Positions 8,869 to 17,222 of a stretch of DNA of 64,000 nt are shown here, piece by piece. A model generated the notes under the pieces. That model saw only the letters and a list, made by a program, of their open reading frames with translations. It was not told where the DNA came from and ran no database searches. The stretch is from Nocardia transvalensis NBRC 15921 (GTDB lineage Bacteria; Actinomycetota; Actinomycetes; Mycobacteriales; Mycobacteriaceae), in contig NZ_BAGL01000070.1 in the NCBI RefSeq assembly GCF_000308875.1, forward strand, positions 124,001 to 188,000, in the 5' to 3' direction. Every line of letters begins with the position of its first letter. Positions within the stretch are counted from its first letter, which is position 1. A program made the position numbers and the translations under genes.

Positions 8869-9531
8869 ATGACCATGTTTCGACCGCCGTTCATCGCCCG
8901 CGTCGCCGCCGGGGCCGCCGTGTACGCCATCGAGGAAACGCGCCGGCTACCCACGGCGGCAGTGAATTTCCCGATCACCGCCATCAGCCAGCTGCTGCAG
9001 ACCACGATGCACGCGCAGCAGTTCGTGACCAGCCTCGCTCTGAAGGGCGACGCCGTCTTCGACCGCCTGGCCAATCGCCCCGTCGAGCAGCCCGAATGGG
9101 CGACCTTCGACGAGGACACCGAGTTCGAGCACACCCCCGGCAATGCCGCGGACCTCGCCCGGGTGAGCGCGTTCGATCGCTATTTCGACCCCGAGCCGCC
9201 GGCCGCGGAACCCGAACCCGCGCCCGTTGCGTCCGAACCGGAAGCCGCCGCGGCCGGACTCGAGGCCGCCGTCGCCGGATCCACCCCCGCCCCGGACGAA
9301 TCCGATACGGCCGCAAAGGCTTCCGGCAACGGCGCGGTCGAGGTCACCGAGCCCGAGGTCGCGACCCGCTACGACTACACCAATATGACGCTGGCCCAGC
9401 TCCGCGCCCGCCTGCGCATGCTGACCGTCGACGACCTCGCCGCCCTGCTCGAGTACGAGCAGCAGACCCGCGACCGGGCGCCGTTCGTGACCATGCTGGC
9501 GAACCGGATCGCCACCGTGCAGGCGAAGTGA
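8869..9531 (+). CDS. Lipid droplet-associated protein (Rv1109c-like)
   Basis: The product of about 220 residues starts MTMFRPPFIARVAAGAAVYA. A hydrophobic N-terminal segment and an amphipathic helical region (ISQLLQTTMHAQQFVTSLAL) may attach it to lipid surfaces. An Ala/Pro/Glu-rich linker follows, then a conserved C-terminal helical motif: MTLAQLRARLRMLTVDDLAA and LLEYEQQTRDRAPFVTMLANR. Position before xseA-xseB and opposite ispH matches Rv1109c. An alternative ATG lies at 8875. The stop overlaps the GTG of xseA (GTGA), so it is the first gene of a coupled trio. The droplet role is inferred from related actinobacterial proteins, not visible directly. Confidence 0.8.
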   Translation: MTMFRPPFIARVAAGAAVYAIEETRRLPTAAVNFPITAISQLLQTTMHAQQFVTSLALKGDAVFDRLANRPVEQPEWATFDEDTEFEHTPGNAADLARVSAFDRYFDPEPPAAEPEPAPVASEPEAAAAGLEAAVAGSTPAPDESDTAAKASGNGAVEVTEPEVATRYDYTNMTLAQLRARLRMLTVDDLAALLEYEQQTRDRAPFVTMLANRIATVQAK

Positions 9532-10820
9532 CGGAGGCCCGATCCGGCGCCCCGGCCGGCCGCTCGGAGAACTCGGCCGAGCAGCCGTGGCCGGTGCGCT
9601 CCATCGCCGTCAAGGTGGCGCAGTGGATCGACCGCCTCGGCAGCGTCTGGGTGGAGGGCCAGATCACGCAGATCTCGCTGCGTCCGGGCGCCCGGACCGC
9701 GTTCCTGGTGCTGCGCGATCCGGCCGCCGATATGTCGCTGTCGGTGACCTGCGATCCGCAGCTGCTGCGCGGCTCCCCGGTGCCGCTGCAGGAGGGCAGC
9801 CGGGTCGTGGTGTACGGCAAGCTCTCGTACTTCACCGGCCGCGGCTCGATCTCGTTGCGCATCACCGAGATTCGCCCCGTCGGCGTCGGCGAACTCCTCG
9901 CCCGCATCGAGCGGCTGAAGGCGCTGCTGTCCGCCGAGGGCCTGTTCGACCCGCGCCTGAAGCGCCCGATCCCGTTCCTGCCCCGGGCGGTCGGCCTCAT
10001 CACCGGCCGGGCCAGCGCCGCGGAACACGACGTGCTGACGGTGGCCCGGCAGCGCTGGCCCGCGGTCCGGTTCGAGGTCCGCAACACCGCGGTGCAGGGG
10101 CCGACGGCCGTGCCGCAGATCCTCGACGCCTTGACCGAACTCGACCGGGATCCCGAGATCGAGGTCATCGTGCTGGCCCGCGGCGGCGGCAGCGTCGAGG
10201 ACCTGCTGCCGTTCTCCGACGAGACGCTGTGCCGCGCCATCGTGGCCGCGACCACCCCGATCGTCAGCGCGATCGGCCACGAACCCGACAACCCGATCTC
10301 CGATCACGTCGCCGACCTGCGTGCTGCCACCCCGACCGACGCCGCCAAGCGCGTCGTCCCCGATGCCGCCGCCGAACTGGCGCTGATCCGCGAGTTGCGG
10401 GAGCGGTCCGCGGCGGCCCTGCGCGGCTGGGTCGAGCGCGAGTCCCGCGCGCTGGCCCAGGTGCGCTCCCGGCCGGTGCTGGCCGAACCCCTGCGCCTGC
10501 TGGAACAGCGGCACGAGGAGATCGAGCGCCTGCGCCTGGCCGCCCGCCGCGCCGTCGACCGCGGCCTGGACAACCAGTCGACCACCGTCCGGCACCTACG
10601 CGACAAGCTCACCGCCGTCGGCCCCGCCGCCACCATGGCCCGCGGATACGCTGTGGTGCAACGGGTTACGGGCCAGGAGCGCCAGGTGATCCGCACCGTG
10701 GCCGACTCCCCGCCCGGCACCCAGCTGCGCATCCGGGTCGCCGACGGGGCGATCAGCGCGGCCGCGCTCGGCAGTCAGGAACTGGGTGGCACCCCGAGCA
10801 GGAAGGACACCGGCACATGA
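9528..10820 (+). CDS. xseA: Exodeoxyribonuclease VII large subunit
   Basis: XseA is the catalytic subunit of exonuclease VII, which degrades single-stranded DNA to short oligonucleotides. The 430-residue product has an N-terminal OB fold (VWVEGQITQISLRPGARTAF, then SLSVTCD). The catalytic domain contains PRAVGLITGRASAAEHDVL, IVLARGGGSVEDLLPFSDE and AIGHEPDNPISDHVADLRAA. A coiled-coil arm follows, with a C-terminal MARGYAVVQR motif. GTG at 9528 is chosen because it overlaps the previous stop by 4 bp and gives the normal length. Its own stop overlaps xseB as ATGA, so both subunits are translationally coupled. A longer frame upstream is antisense-like and ignored. Confidence 0.96.
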   Translation: MTEARSGAPAGRSENSAEQPWPVRSIAVKVAQWIDRLGSVWVEGQITQISLRPGARTAFLVLRDPAADMSLSVTCDPQLLRGSPVPLQEGSRVVVYGKLSYFTGRGSISLRITEIRPVGVGELLARIERLKALLSAEGLFDPRLKRPIPFLPRAVGLITGRASAAEHDVLTVARQRWPAVRFEVRNTAVQGPTAVPQILDALTELDRDPEIEVIVLARGGGSVEDLLPFSDETLCRAIVAATTPIVSAIGHEPDNPISDHVADLRAATPTDAAKRVVPDAAAELALIRELRERSAAALRGWVERESRALAQVRSRPVLAEPLRLLEQRHEEIERLRLAARRAVDRGLDNQSTTVRHLRDKLTAVGPAATMARGYAVVQRVTGQERQVIRTVADSPPGTQLRIRVADGAISAAALGSQELGGTPSRKDTGT

Positions 10821-11038
10821 CCGACAACGACCTCGCCGAGATCGCGACATTCGGCTACGAACGCGCCCGCGACGAACTGGTCAACGTCGTGAAGATGCTG
10901 GAACAGGGCGGAATGGACCTCGACGACTCGCTGACGCTGTGGGAGCGCGGCGAGGCGCTGGCGACCCGCTGCGAGGAACACCTCGCCGGGGCCCGCAAGC
11001 GCGTCGAGGACGCGCTGTCCCGCCGCGAAGAGGAGTGA
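10817..11038 (+). CDS. xseB: Exodeoxyribonuclease VII small subunit
   Basis: The 73-residue acidic helical protein contains FGYERARDELVNVVKMLEQG and MDLDDSLTLWERGEALATRC, the XseB family signature of two helices that wrap the XseA coiled coil. The ATG overlaps the xseA stop (ATGA), giving stoichiometric coupling. The length is normal for the family. A VOC-fold gene follows after 2 bp and probably shares the transcript. Confidence 0.95.
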   Translation: MTDNDLAEIATFGYERARDELVNVVKMLEQGGMDLDDSLTLWERGEALATRCEEHLAGARKRVEDALSRREEE

Positions 11039-11040
11039 GC

Positions 11041-11385
11041 ATGGACATCCGTCGCGTGGTGCCGGATCTGCGGCCCGCCGATATGGAACGCACGCGCGCG
11101 TTCTACCGGCAGCTCGGCTTCGAGGAGGTGATGGATCTCGGCTGGATCGTCACTCTCGCTTCGCCCTCCAATCCGACGGCCCAGATCCTCCTGATCGGCG
11201 CGAATGCCGAGGGGCCGCAACCGGATATCAGCGTCGAGGTCGACGACGTGGACGCCGCGCACGACACGATGGCCGCCGCCGGGGCCGAGATCGTCTACAC
11301 GCTGCGCGACGAACCGTGGGGCGTGCGAAGGTTTTTCGTGCGCGATCCGGACGGCACCGTGGTGAACGTCGTCAGCCACCGCTAG
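11041..11385 (+). CDS. VOC-superfamily (glyoxalase-like) protein
   Basis: The 114-residue single-module VOC protein begins MDIRRVVPDLRPADMERTRA. The beta-alpha-beta-beta-beta pattern of the glyoxalase/bleomycin-resistance fold is visible: FYRQLGFEEVMDLGWIVTL, then DISVEVDDVDAAHDTMAAAG and RRFFVRDPDGTVVNVVSHR. Metal ligands are not clear: the usual first-strand His is absent, so it may be non-metal or a binding protein. GAGGAG 6-7 bases before the ATG is a good ribosome-binding site and it follows xseB by 2 bp. The stop codon lies in a CTAG shared with the convergent kinase gene. Confidence 0.85.
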   Translation: MDIRRVVPDLRPADMERTRAFYRQLGFEEVMDLGWIVTLASPSNPTAQILLIGANAEGPQPDISVEVDDVDAAHDTMAAAGAEIVYTLRDEPWGVRRFFVRDPDGTVVNVVSHR

Positions 11386-12275
11386 CTCAGCATGCGCACC
11401 AGGCGGTCGTGCACGGTCCGCCACAGCTCGGGGCCGAGATCGTGCTCGGCCAGCATCTCGAGCATCCGCACCATCTGAATGGCCCGGACCCGGGGCACCA
11501 GGCCGGGCTCGCGGGGACTGATGCCCACGCCGTCCAGGAAGGCGGGCCAGGCCGCGGTGAATACGGCCGGTCCGGCGAAGCTCACCGACCACGCCCACCA
11601 CGCCACGTCGTACAGCGGATCGGCCATCCGCACGGATTCGAAATCCAGCAGCCCCGTGACCGAGGTGTCCTCGACGAGCACGTTCACCGGCGCGAAATCG
11701 CCGTGCGCGAGCACCGAGGGGCGGCCGTCGAACAGGGCCGGAAGATCGTCGAGCACATCCTCCAGCGTCTCGCTCTGCGCGGCGGACAGTGCGGGCGAGA
11801 GGCATTCGGCCCACGCGTCGGCGCGCGCCCGGAGGTACCGGGGGCGTGCCCAGGAGTCGTCGAGGTCCAGCTCCTCGAAATCCAGGTCGTCGCCCGACAA
11901 TTCGGAGAAATCGGCCAGCAGGGCCCCCATCGACCAGGCCACCAGCGGGAACCGCGGATTGTCCAGTCCGGTGTCCGGGACGGGGACGCCGGGTAGGGCG
12001 TCGTACACGATCCACGGCGGCTCCGCGTCCAGGTCCGAACCTCGGACCGAGGGAATCGCAATACCCTTGTCGGCGGCCGGTTTCCGCAGGGCGTCCATGA
12101 TGCGCACGCGCCGCTCGGCATCGGCTCTTCTGCGGTAACGCTGCAGGACCACGCGGGTATCGTCGGCGAGGGTCACCATATCGGTGCGATCCTGAGAACC
12201 CCATTCTGCCGGTACCGCACCGCTGATCGGCTGCCCCACCGTCTGTTCGAGCCAGCCGATGTCCGTGCGTTCCAC
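11382..12275 (-). CDS. APH-family phosphotransferase
   Basis: The 297-residue protein has the aminoglycoside-phosphotransferase (protein-kinase-like) fold. The N-lobe has TLADDTRVVLQRYRRRADAE (ATP-binding lysine replaced by Q/R-rich strand, so the first lobe is atypical). PWIVYDALPGVPVPD is the hinge. The catalytic loop is VLAHGDFAPVNVLVEDT (H-G-D....N) and the metal-binding motif is LLDFESVRMADPLYDVAWW. Substrate unknown; such kinases phosphorylate small hydroxylated molecules. Start GTG at 12275 is preferred over a longer ATG at 12365: it gives family length and has TAACCT about 8 bases upstream, consistent with a leaderless transcript. The last 4 bp overlap the convergent VOC gene. Confidence 0.8.
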   Translation of the reverse strand: MERTDIGWLEQTVGQPISGAVPAEWGSQDRTDMVTLADDTRVVLQRYRRRADAERRVRIMDALRKPAADKGIAIPSVRGSDLDAEPPWIVYDALPGVPVPDTGLDNPRFPLVAWSMGALLADFSELSGDDLDFEELDLDDSWARPRYLRARADAWAECLSPALSAAQSETLEDVLDDLPALFDGRPSVLAHGDFAPVNVLVEDTSVTGLLDFESVRMADPLYDVAWWAWSVSFAGPAVFTAAWPAFLDGVGISPREPGLVPRVRAIQMVRMLEMLAEHDLGPELWRTVHDRLVRMLS

Positions 12276-12428
12276 TTGCTTGAGGTTAGCGGGACCACCC
12301 GCTGACACGCCACGAAACGGCGGGGCCGATCGACCGGACGCTTCGGCCTGGGTACCTTGTGACACATGCAGCCGGGTACCACATTTCCGGTCCGCGCTAA
12401 CCGCGCGACGGCGATCGTGATCCGGTGA

Positions 12429-12995
12429 CTACGGCGATACCGGTTGCGCCACACCGACGGCGCCCGCCAGCGCCTTGTAGGCGTCCTGGTTGCCCGCGCC
12501 CTTGACCAGCGCGCGGACCGAACCGAGGTCGGTGATCCACGCGGGTTCGCTGCCCTCGACGTGATAGACCGTCCAGGTGTGGTCGCCGATCTGCTGGGTG
12601 CCGCCGCGGGTGCGCGAGCCCAGGACGTGGTTGGCGAGCGCGTCGGCCGTGGCGTCGGTCTGGCTCAGTTGCATATAGGTGCCCTGCGGAGTGATGTAAC
12701 CGACAGTGCTCACCGCTCCCCCGCCCGCTCCGGTCACGGTGTCGCGGCTGCCGGAGTTCGGCGTCCAGTCCCCCGGCAGGCCGGGATCGCGGATCGGGAA
12801 CGGCAGGGTGTGCGCATCTGTCCGCAGGGCGGCGTGCACGTCGAAATCCGGGATCTTCCCCGGTGTCGGCCCGTTCGCCGAGAAGCTGCACTGGCTGGCG
12901 ATGGCGGCGATGGCCACGCAGATCAGCACCAGCGGGATCAGCGACCAGAACAGATCCCTGTAGTCGTTCATGATCCGAGGCTTTTGGTACGACAC
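12429..12995 (-). CDS. DUF4245 membrane-anchored protein
   Basis: The 188-residue protein starts MSYQKPRIMNDYRDLFWSLI. One membrane helix (LIPLVLICVAIAAIASQCSF) leads to an external domain with PIRDPGLPGDWTPNSGSRDT, VGYITPQGTYMQLSQTDA and HTWTVYHVEGSEPAWI, all matching DUF4245. It is the equivalent of Rv1100, which also lies divergent from glpX. The function is unknown; the domain probably sits on the outer face of the plasma membrane. The helix ends in a cysteine, but a lipobox is not convincing. Confidence 0.88.
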   Translation of the reverse strand: MSYQKPRIMNDYRDLFWSLIPLVLICVAIAAIASQCSFSANGPTPGKIPDFDVHAALRTDAHTLPFPIRDPGLPGDWTPNSGSRDTVTGAGGGAVSTVGYITPQGTYMQLSQTDATADALANHVLGSRTRGGTQQIGDHTWTVYHVEGSEPAWITDLGSVRALVKGAGNQDAYKALAGAVGVAQPVSP

Positions 12996-13133
12996 TGTGT
13001 AATTGTGCCTCCGCTTCGCTCCGGCGGGGGACGCGGGCCGTCCTTACGGAAATGGAACAGCAGTACATGATTGGGGGAAACGGGCTGTCTGCGACAATTA
13101 GCGCGCAGCAGACAACTCGAGGAGGCACTCCCC

Positions 13134-14177
13134 ATGACGGCACCCACGCCCGTACCCAGCCGCCGTGAGGCCCCGGATCGCAACCTCGCCCTGGAATTGG
13201 TCCGGGTGACCGAGGCCGGGGCGATGGCGGCGGGACGCTGGGTCGGCCGCGGCGACAAGGAGGGCGGCGACGGTGCCGCGGTGGACGCGATGCGCCAGCT
13301 CGTCTCCACGGTGTCCATGAGCGGCGTGGTCGTGATCGGCGAGGGCGAGAAGGACGAGGCGCCCATGCTGTACAACGGCGAGGCGGTCGGCGACGGCACG
13401 GGGCCCGAGGTCGACTTCGCGGTCGATCCGATCGACGGCACCACGCTGATGTCGAAGGGCTCGCCCGGCGCGATCTCGGTGCTGGCGGTGGCCGAGCGCG
13501 GCGCGATGTTCGACCCGTCGGCGGTGTTCTACATGGACAAGATCGCCGTCGGCCCGGAGGCCGCCGACGTCATCGACCTGTCGGTCCCGATCGCGGAGAA
13601 CCTGCGCCGGGTCGCGAAGGCCAAGAACTCCTCGGTGTCGGATCTCACCGTCTGCGTCCTGGACCGGCCCCGGCACGCGCGCCACATCCAGGAGGTACGC
13701 GACGCGGGCGCCCGCATCCGGCTGATCTCCGACGGTGACGTGGCCGGCGCCATCGCCACCGCCCGCCCCGATTCCGGCACCGACGTGCTGATCGGCGTGG
13801 GCGGCACCCCCGAGGGCATCATCGCTGCGGCCGCGTTGCGCTGTATGGGCGGCGCGTTGCAGGGCAAGCTGGCCCCGAAGGACGACGAGGAGCGCCAGAA
13901 GGCCATCGACGCGGGCCACGACCTGGATCGTGTCCTGTCGACCGAGGATCTGGTCTCCGGTGAGAACGTCTTCTTCTGCGCGACCGGCGTCACCGACGGC
14001 GACCTGCTGCGCGGCGTGCGGTACTTCAGCGGCGGCGCCTCCACCCAGTCCATCGTGATGCGGTCGAAGTCGGGCACGGTGCGCATGATCGACGCGTACC
14101 ACCGCCTCACCAAGCTGCGCGAATACGCCTCGGTCGACTTCTCCGGCGACGAGCACGCCGTCCCGCCCATGCCCTGA
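13134..14177 (+). CDS. glpX: Class II fructose-1,6-bisphosphatase
   Basis: GlpX hydrolyses fructose-1,6-bisphosphate to fructose-6-phosphate in gluconeogenesis, and it is the main FBPase in mycolata. The 347-residue product has RWVGRGDKEGGDGAAVDAMR, the metal site VVIGEGEKDEAPM, and the phosphatase motif FAVDPIDGTTLMSKG. VLIGVGGTPEGIIAAAALRC is the substrate-binding loop and a C-terminal STQSIVMRSKSGTVRMID is present. AGGAGG at 13120-13125 sits 8 bases before the ATG and decides the start; the in-frame extension upstream lacks conservation. Divergent from DUF4245. The kinase gene follows after 5 bp and fumC lies further on, as in M. tuberculosis. Confidence 0.96.
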   Translation: MTAPTPVPSRREAPDRNLALELVRVTEAGAMAAGRWVGRGDKEGGDGAAVDAMRQLVSTVSMSGVVVIGEGEKDEAPMLYNGEAVGDGTGPEVDFAVDPIDGTTLMSKGSPGAISVLAVAERGAMFDPSAVFYMDKIAVGPEAADVIDLSVPIAENLRRVAKAKNSSVSDLTVCVLDRPRHARHIQEVRDAGARIRLISDGDVAGAIATARPDSGTDVLIGVGGTPEGIIAAAALRCMGGALQGKLAPKDDEERQKAIDAGHDLDRVLSTEDLVSGENVFFCATGVTDGDLLRGVRYFSGGASTQSIVMRSKSGTVRMIDAYHRLTKLREYASVDFSGDEHAVPPMP

Positions 14178-14182
14178 CCCGC

Positions 14183-15220
14183 ATGCCGCTCGACGGCGAC
14201 TGGTTCGCCGTATTGACGCGCGTGGCCCGGGAGGCCGGCGCCGAGGGTGTTCCCGAGGTGCTGTCCGACCGGGCCGACGGGCCGGTCGTCCGCCTGGGCG
14301 AGGTGGTTGCCAAGGCCCACGCCACCGACACCGACATCCCCGCCCTGCGAACCCGGGTGGCCATAGCCGCCGATCCCCGCCTCCGGACCGTCCTCCTGCC
14401 ACCCATCCCGATCGGCGACGACCTCCTCCGCCTCTCCTCCGACCGCCCGATCACCCTGTGGCGCTACGGCATCCCCGTCGACCCGGATACCCCCGAAGCC
14501 GCCCCGTGGGAAGAGGCCGCCGCCCTACTCGCCGAGCTGCACAGCATCTCGACACACAACCTCGGCCGAGCGTTGCCGAAAGCCGGTGGCCCGGAACGGG
14601 TACGGCATGCCATCGCCCGGCTGCGGTCGTCACCGCACGCGGATTCACCCGCCGCCGAGGTGATTCTTCGCGCCTACGACGCACTCCCCGACCTCGAACC
14701 CAGTCCCGATTCCCCAACGCCCCCGTCCTTCTTCCGGCATGCTTTTGGCCGGAATCCACCTGAACCAGCGATGGATCCCGGCCAAAAGCATGCCGGGAAA
14801 AGGAAGATGCCGGAGTCGGATCAGGCCGGGAAAACATTGGCGCATGGGGACTTTCACCTCGGGCAGCTGGTCAGGGTGCCGAATTCCGGTGGTGCGGGTG
14901 AGAACCCCTGGCGGCTGATCGATGTGGACGATCTGGGGTGGGGTGATCCGGTGTGGGATCTGGCGCGGCCTGCGGGGTTCTTCGCGGCGGGGGTTCTGGA
15001 TCCGGTTGCGTGGCAGCGGTTTCTGGGGGCGTACCGGGCGTGCGGCGGGCCCGCGGTGCCGGGCGACGGTGCGGAGTGGGGGGTGCTGGACGGGCCGGCG
15101 CGGGCGCTCGTGGTGCAGGCGGCCGCGCGGGCCGTGGCGAAAGGGCGGGTGCTCGACGATCTCGACGTCGCTCTGATCGATGCGTGCTCGCGCATGACGG
15201 CGCTCACGTATGGTGGGTGA
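14183..15220 (+). CDS. APH-family phosphotransferase with in-frame palindromic insert
   Basis: The 345-residue kinase-fold protein has hinge ITLWRYGIPVDPD, catalytic loop LAHGDFHLGQLVR (Gln instead of the usual Asn) and metal motif LIDVDDLGWGDPVWDLARPA. It follows glpX by 5 bp and probably shares its transcript. The notable feature is a segment of about 36 residues between the helix ending AYDALPDLEP and the catalytic loop: it is Pro/Lys/Arg-rich (RHAFGRNPPEP, DPGQKHAGKRK) and is encoded by a 63-bp palindromic element (14734-14796) that also occurs intergenically in this window. The element is a multiple of three and keeps the frame. The insert precedes the active site, so it may form a surface loop; activity is untested. 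Substrate unknown. Confidence 0.82.
   Translation: MPLDGDWFAVLTRVAREAGAEGVPEVLSDRADGPVVRLGEVVAKAHATDTDIPALRTRVAIAADPRLRTVLLPPIPIGDDLLRLSSDRPITLWRYGIPVDPDTPEAAPWEEAAALLAELHSISTHNLGRALPKAGGPERVRHAIARLRSSPHADSPAAEVILRAYDALPDLEPSPDSPTPPSFFRHAFGRNPPEPAMDPGQKHAGKRKMPESDQAGKTLAHGDFHLGQLVRVPNSGGAGENPWRLIDVDDLGWGDPVWDLARPAGFFAAGVLDPVAWQRFLGAYRACGGPAVPGDGAEWGVLDGPARALVVQAAARAVAKGRVLDDLDVALIDACSRMTALTYGG
14734..14796 (+). repeat. 63-bp palindromic element, copy 1 (inside kinase gene)
   Basis: Arms of 19 bp, CCGGCATGCTTTTGGCCGG (14734-14752) and its perfect complement (14778-14796), flank a 25-nt centre. The pairing extends inward by a few more bases with one mismatch. The same 19+25+19 structure recurs at 33119-33181, and one arm recurs at 36258-36276. 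Here it lies in frame in a coding sequence. Confidence 0.9.
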
Positions 15221-15271
15221 CGCATAGGGCGCGGGCCGAATTCGCGCCGCGGAGGCAGGGAGTATTCGGCC

Positions 15272-15520
15272 ATGCAATGCCCGAAATGTCACGGTTTCAT
15301 GCAGACCTTCAACCGCAACGGTGTGCAGATCGAGCAGTGCACCAACTGCCGGGGAATCTTCCTGGACTACGGCGAGCTGGAGCACCTGACCAACTTCGGG
15401 GCCGCCTACGGCGCGCCGCCGCCCCCGGGCGCCGCTCCCGCATGGGGCGCCCCGCACTACGGCCACGGGCACGGCCATCACCACAAGCGCGGCTTCGGAA
15501 AGATGCTGTTCTCGTCCTGA
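15272..15520 (+). CDS. TFIIB-type zinc-ribbon protein
   Basis: The 82-residue protein begins MQCPKCHGFMQTFNRNGVQ and has two CxxC pairs, CPKC and CTNC, forming a zf-TFIIB zinc ribbon with the family continuation CRGIFLDYGELEHL. A Pro/Gly/Ala linker and a His-rich tail (HYGHGHGHHHKRGFGK) follow; the tail may bind metal. The molecular role is unknown; such proteins are common as small stand-alone zinc binders in actinobacteria. It lies 51 bp after the kinase gene and 76 bp before fumC, on the same strand. Confidence 0.85.
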   Translation: MQCPKCHGFMQTFNRNGVQIEQCTNCRGIFLDYGELEHLTNFGAAYGAPPPPGAAPAWGAPHYGHGHGHHHKRGFGKMLFSS

Positions 15521-15596
15521 TTCGAGCGGCCGCGTGTGCGGAAGCCCTCACGCGTGGCGGCCCACTCCGGCCGGACGCGGGCATAGGGTCGGAAGT

Positions 15597-17003
15597 ATGA
15601 GCGACGACCAGACGCAGTACCGCATCGAACACGACACCATGGGCGAGGTCCGCGTTCCGGTGAACGCGCTGTGGCGCGCGCAGACGCAGCGTGCGGTCGA
15701 GAACTTCCCGATCAGCGGCCGCGGCCTCGAGCGCGCCCAGATCCGCGCGCTCGGCCTGCTGAAGGCCGCCTGCGCGACGGTGAACAAGGATCTGGGCCTG
15801 CTCGACGCCGCCAAGGCCGATGCCATCGTCGCCGCCGCCACCGAGATCGCCGACGGCCGCCACGACGACCAGTTCCCGATCGACGTCTTCCAGACCGGGT
15901 CCGGCACCAGCTCCAACATGAACGCCAACGAGGTCATCGCGAGCCTGTCGGCGGGCAGCGGGATCACCGTGCACCCCAACGACGACGTCAACATGTCGCA
16001 GTCCTCCAACGACACCTTCCCCACCGCGACGCATCTGGCCGCCACCGAGGCCGTGGTGAAGGATCTGATCCCGGCCCTCGACCACCTGCGGCTGCGGCTG
16101 CTGGACAAGGCGACCGAGTGGCGCACGGTGGTGAAGTCCGGCCGCACCCACCTGATGGACGCGGTGCCGGTGACGCTGGGCCAGGAGTTCGGCGGTTACA
16201 CCCGCCAGGTCGAGGCCGGGATGGAGCGCCTGTTCGCGACGCTGCCGCGGCTGGGCGAGCTGCCGATCGGCGGCACGGCCGTCGGCACCGGGCTCAACGC
16301 ACCCGCCGGTTTCGGCACGAAGGTCGTCGCGGAGTTGCGGAAGTCGACCGGACTCGACGAACTGTCCGAGGCGCGTGACCATTTCGAGGCGCAGGCCGCC
16401 CGCGACGGCCTGGTGGAGGTGTCCGGCGCGCTGCGAACGATCGCCGTCAGCCTCACCAAGATCGCCAACGATATCCGCTGGATGGGTTCGGGCCCGCTGA
16501 CCGGCCTGGGCGAGATCCAACTCCCGGATCTGCAGCCGGGCTCCTCGATCATGCCCGGCAAGGTGAATCCGGTGCTGCCCGAGGCGGTGACGCAGGTGGC
16601 CGCGCAGGTGATCGGCAACGACGCCGCGACGGCGTGGGGCGGCGGCAACGGCGCCTTCGAATTGAACGTCTACATCCCGATGATGGCGCGCAATGTGCTC
16701 GAATCGATTCGCCTGCTCGCCAATGTGTCCCGGCTGTTCGCCGACAAGTGCGTCGCCGGCCTGACCGCCGATGTCGAGCGCCTGCGCCGGCTGGCCGAAT
16801 CCTCGCCGTCGATCGTCACGCCGCTGAATTCCGCGATCGGTTACGAGGAGGCGGCCGCGGTGGCGAAGGAAGCGCTGAAGGAGCACAAGACTATTCGGCA
16901 GACGGTCGTCGATCGCGGGCTCATCGGCGAGAAATTGTCCGAAGCCGAATTGGACCGCCGACTGGATGTGCTGTCGATGGCGAAAGTGGACGACGAGAAT
17001 TAA
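15597..17003 (+). CDS. fumC: Class II fumarate hydratase
   Basis: Catalyses fumarate to malate in the TCA cycle as a homotetramer without an iron-sulfur cluster. The 468-residue product has the substrate-binding TGSGTSSNMNANEVI, the H-containing HPNDDVNMSQSSNDTFPTA, VKSGRTHLMDAVPVTLGQE and the superfamily signature GSSIMPGKVNPVLPEA carrying the catalytic serine loop. The N-terminus MSDDQTQYRIEHDTMGEVRV fits FumC and starts at the ATG at 15597. Position beside glpX matches Rv1098c. A strong hairpin terminator follows 7 bp after the stop. Confidence 0.97.
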   Translation: MSDDQTQYRIEHDTMGEVRVPVNALWRAQTQRAVENFPISGRGLERAQIRALGLLKAACATVNKDLGLLDAAKADAIVAAATEIADGRHDDQFPIDVFQTGSGTSSNMNANEVIASLSAGSGITVHPNDDVNMSQSSNDTFPTATHLAATEAVVKDLIPALDHLRLRLLDKATEWRTVVKSGRTHLMDAVPVTLGQEFGGYTRQVEAGMERLFATLPRLGELPIGGTAVGTGLNAPAGFGTKVVAELRKSTGLDELSEARDHFEAQAARDGLVEVSGALRTIAVSLTKIANDIRWMGSGPLTGLGEIQLPDLQPGSSIMPGKVNPVLPEAVTQVAAQVIGNDAATAWGGGNGAFELNVYIPMMARNVLESIRLLANVSRLFADKCVAGLTADVERLRRLAESSPSIVTPLNSAIGYEEAAAVAKEALKEHKTIRQTVVDRGLIGEKLSEAELDRRLDVLSMAKVDDEN

Positions 17004-17010
17004 CAGACGA

Positions 17011-17045
17011 GTGCGCGGGCACGACATTCCGTCGTGCCCGCGCAC
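17011..17045 (+). terminator. Hairpin terminator after fumC
   Basis: Perfect 15-bp stem, GTGCGCGGGCACGAC paired with its complement, and a 5-nt loop ATTCC, starting 7 bp after the fumC stop. Only a short ATTT follows, typical of high-GC actinobacterial terminators. It also lies just downstream of the oppositely oriented 26-residue peptide genes, so it may stop transcription from both sides. Confidence 0.85.
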
Positions 17046-17054
17046 ATTTCGGCC

Positions 17055-17135
17055 TCAGAGGCCGATTACACCCAGCAACCCACCGAAGGCCGCGAGGCCC
17101 ACTGCGATGAGCGCGGAAACCGCTGCGATGAGCAT
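17055..17135 (-). CDS. 26-residue hydrophobic peptide A
   Basis: A 27-codon frame (with stop) encodes an uncharged peptide starting MLIAAVSALIAVGLAAFG and ending GVIGL. AGGAGA lies 5 bases before the ATG, a strong ribosome-binding site. It aligns without gaps to peptide B (17223-17303), also exactly 26 residues: M1, V6, S7, A8, L9, G13, G18, L20, G22 and G25 are identical and most other positions are conservative. No signal peptidase site is seen; the whole chain could be one membrane helix. Function unknown. Options include a membrane-active peptide, a small mycomembrane component comparable in size class to corynebacterial PorA/PorH, or a type I toxin. None is demonstrated. Confidence 0.65.
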   Translation of the reverse strand: MLIAAVSALIAVGLAAFGGLLGVIGL

Positions 17136-17174
17136 CGATCTCTCCTAACGCTGACGTCCGCCGACCGGCGAACA

Positions 17175-17185
17175 GTGGTCTATTT
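17175..17185 (-). promoter_or_regulatory. Shared upstream motif, peptide A
   Basis: The plus-strand sequence GTGGTCTATTT (read as AAATAGACCAC on the coding strand) lies 40 bp before peptide A. An almost identical GTGGTCTGTTT lies before peptide B. The sharing suggests a common promoter element or regulator site. Confidence 0.45.
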
Positions 17186-17222
17186 TCCGGCACCCGAGCT
17201 GGGGGTCCGGCGCGGGCACACC

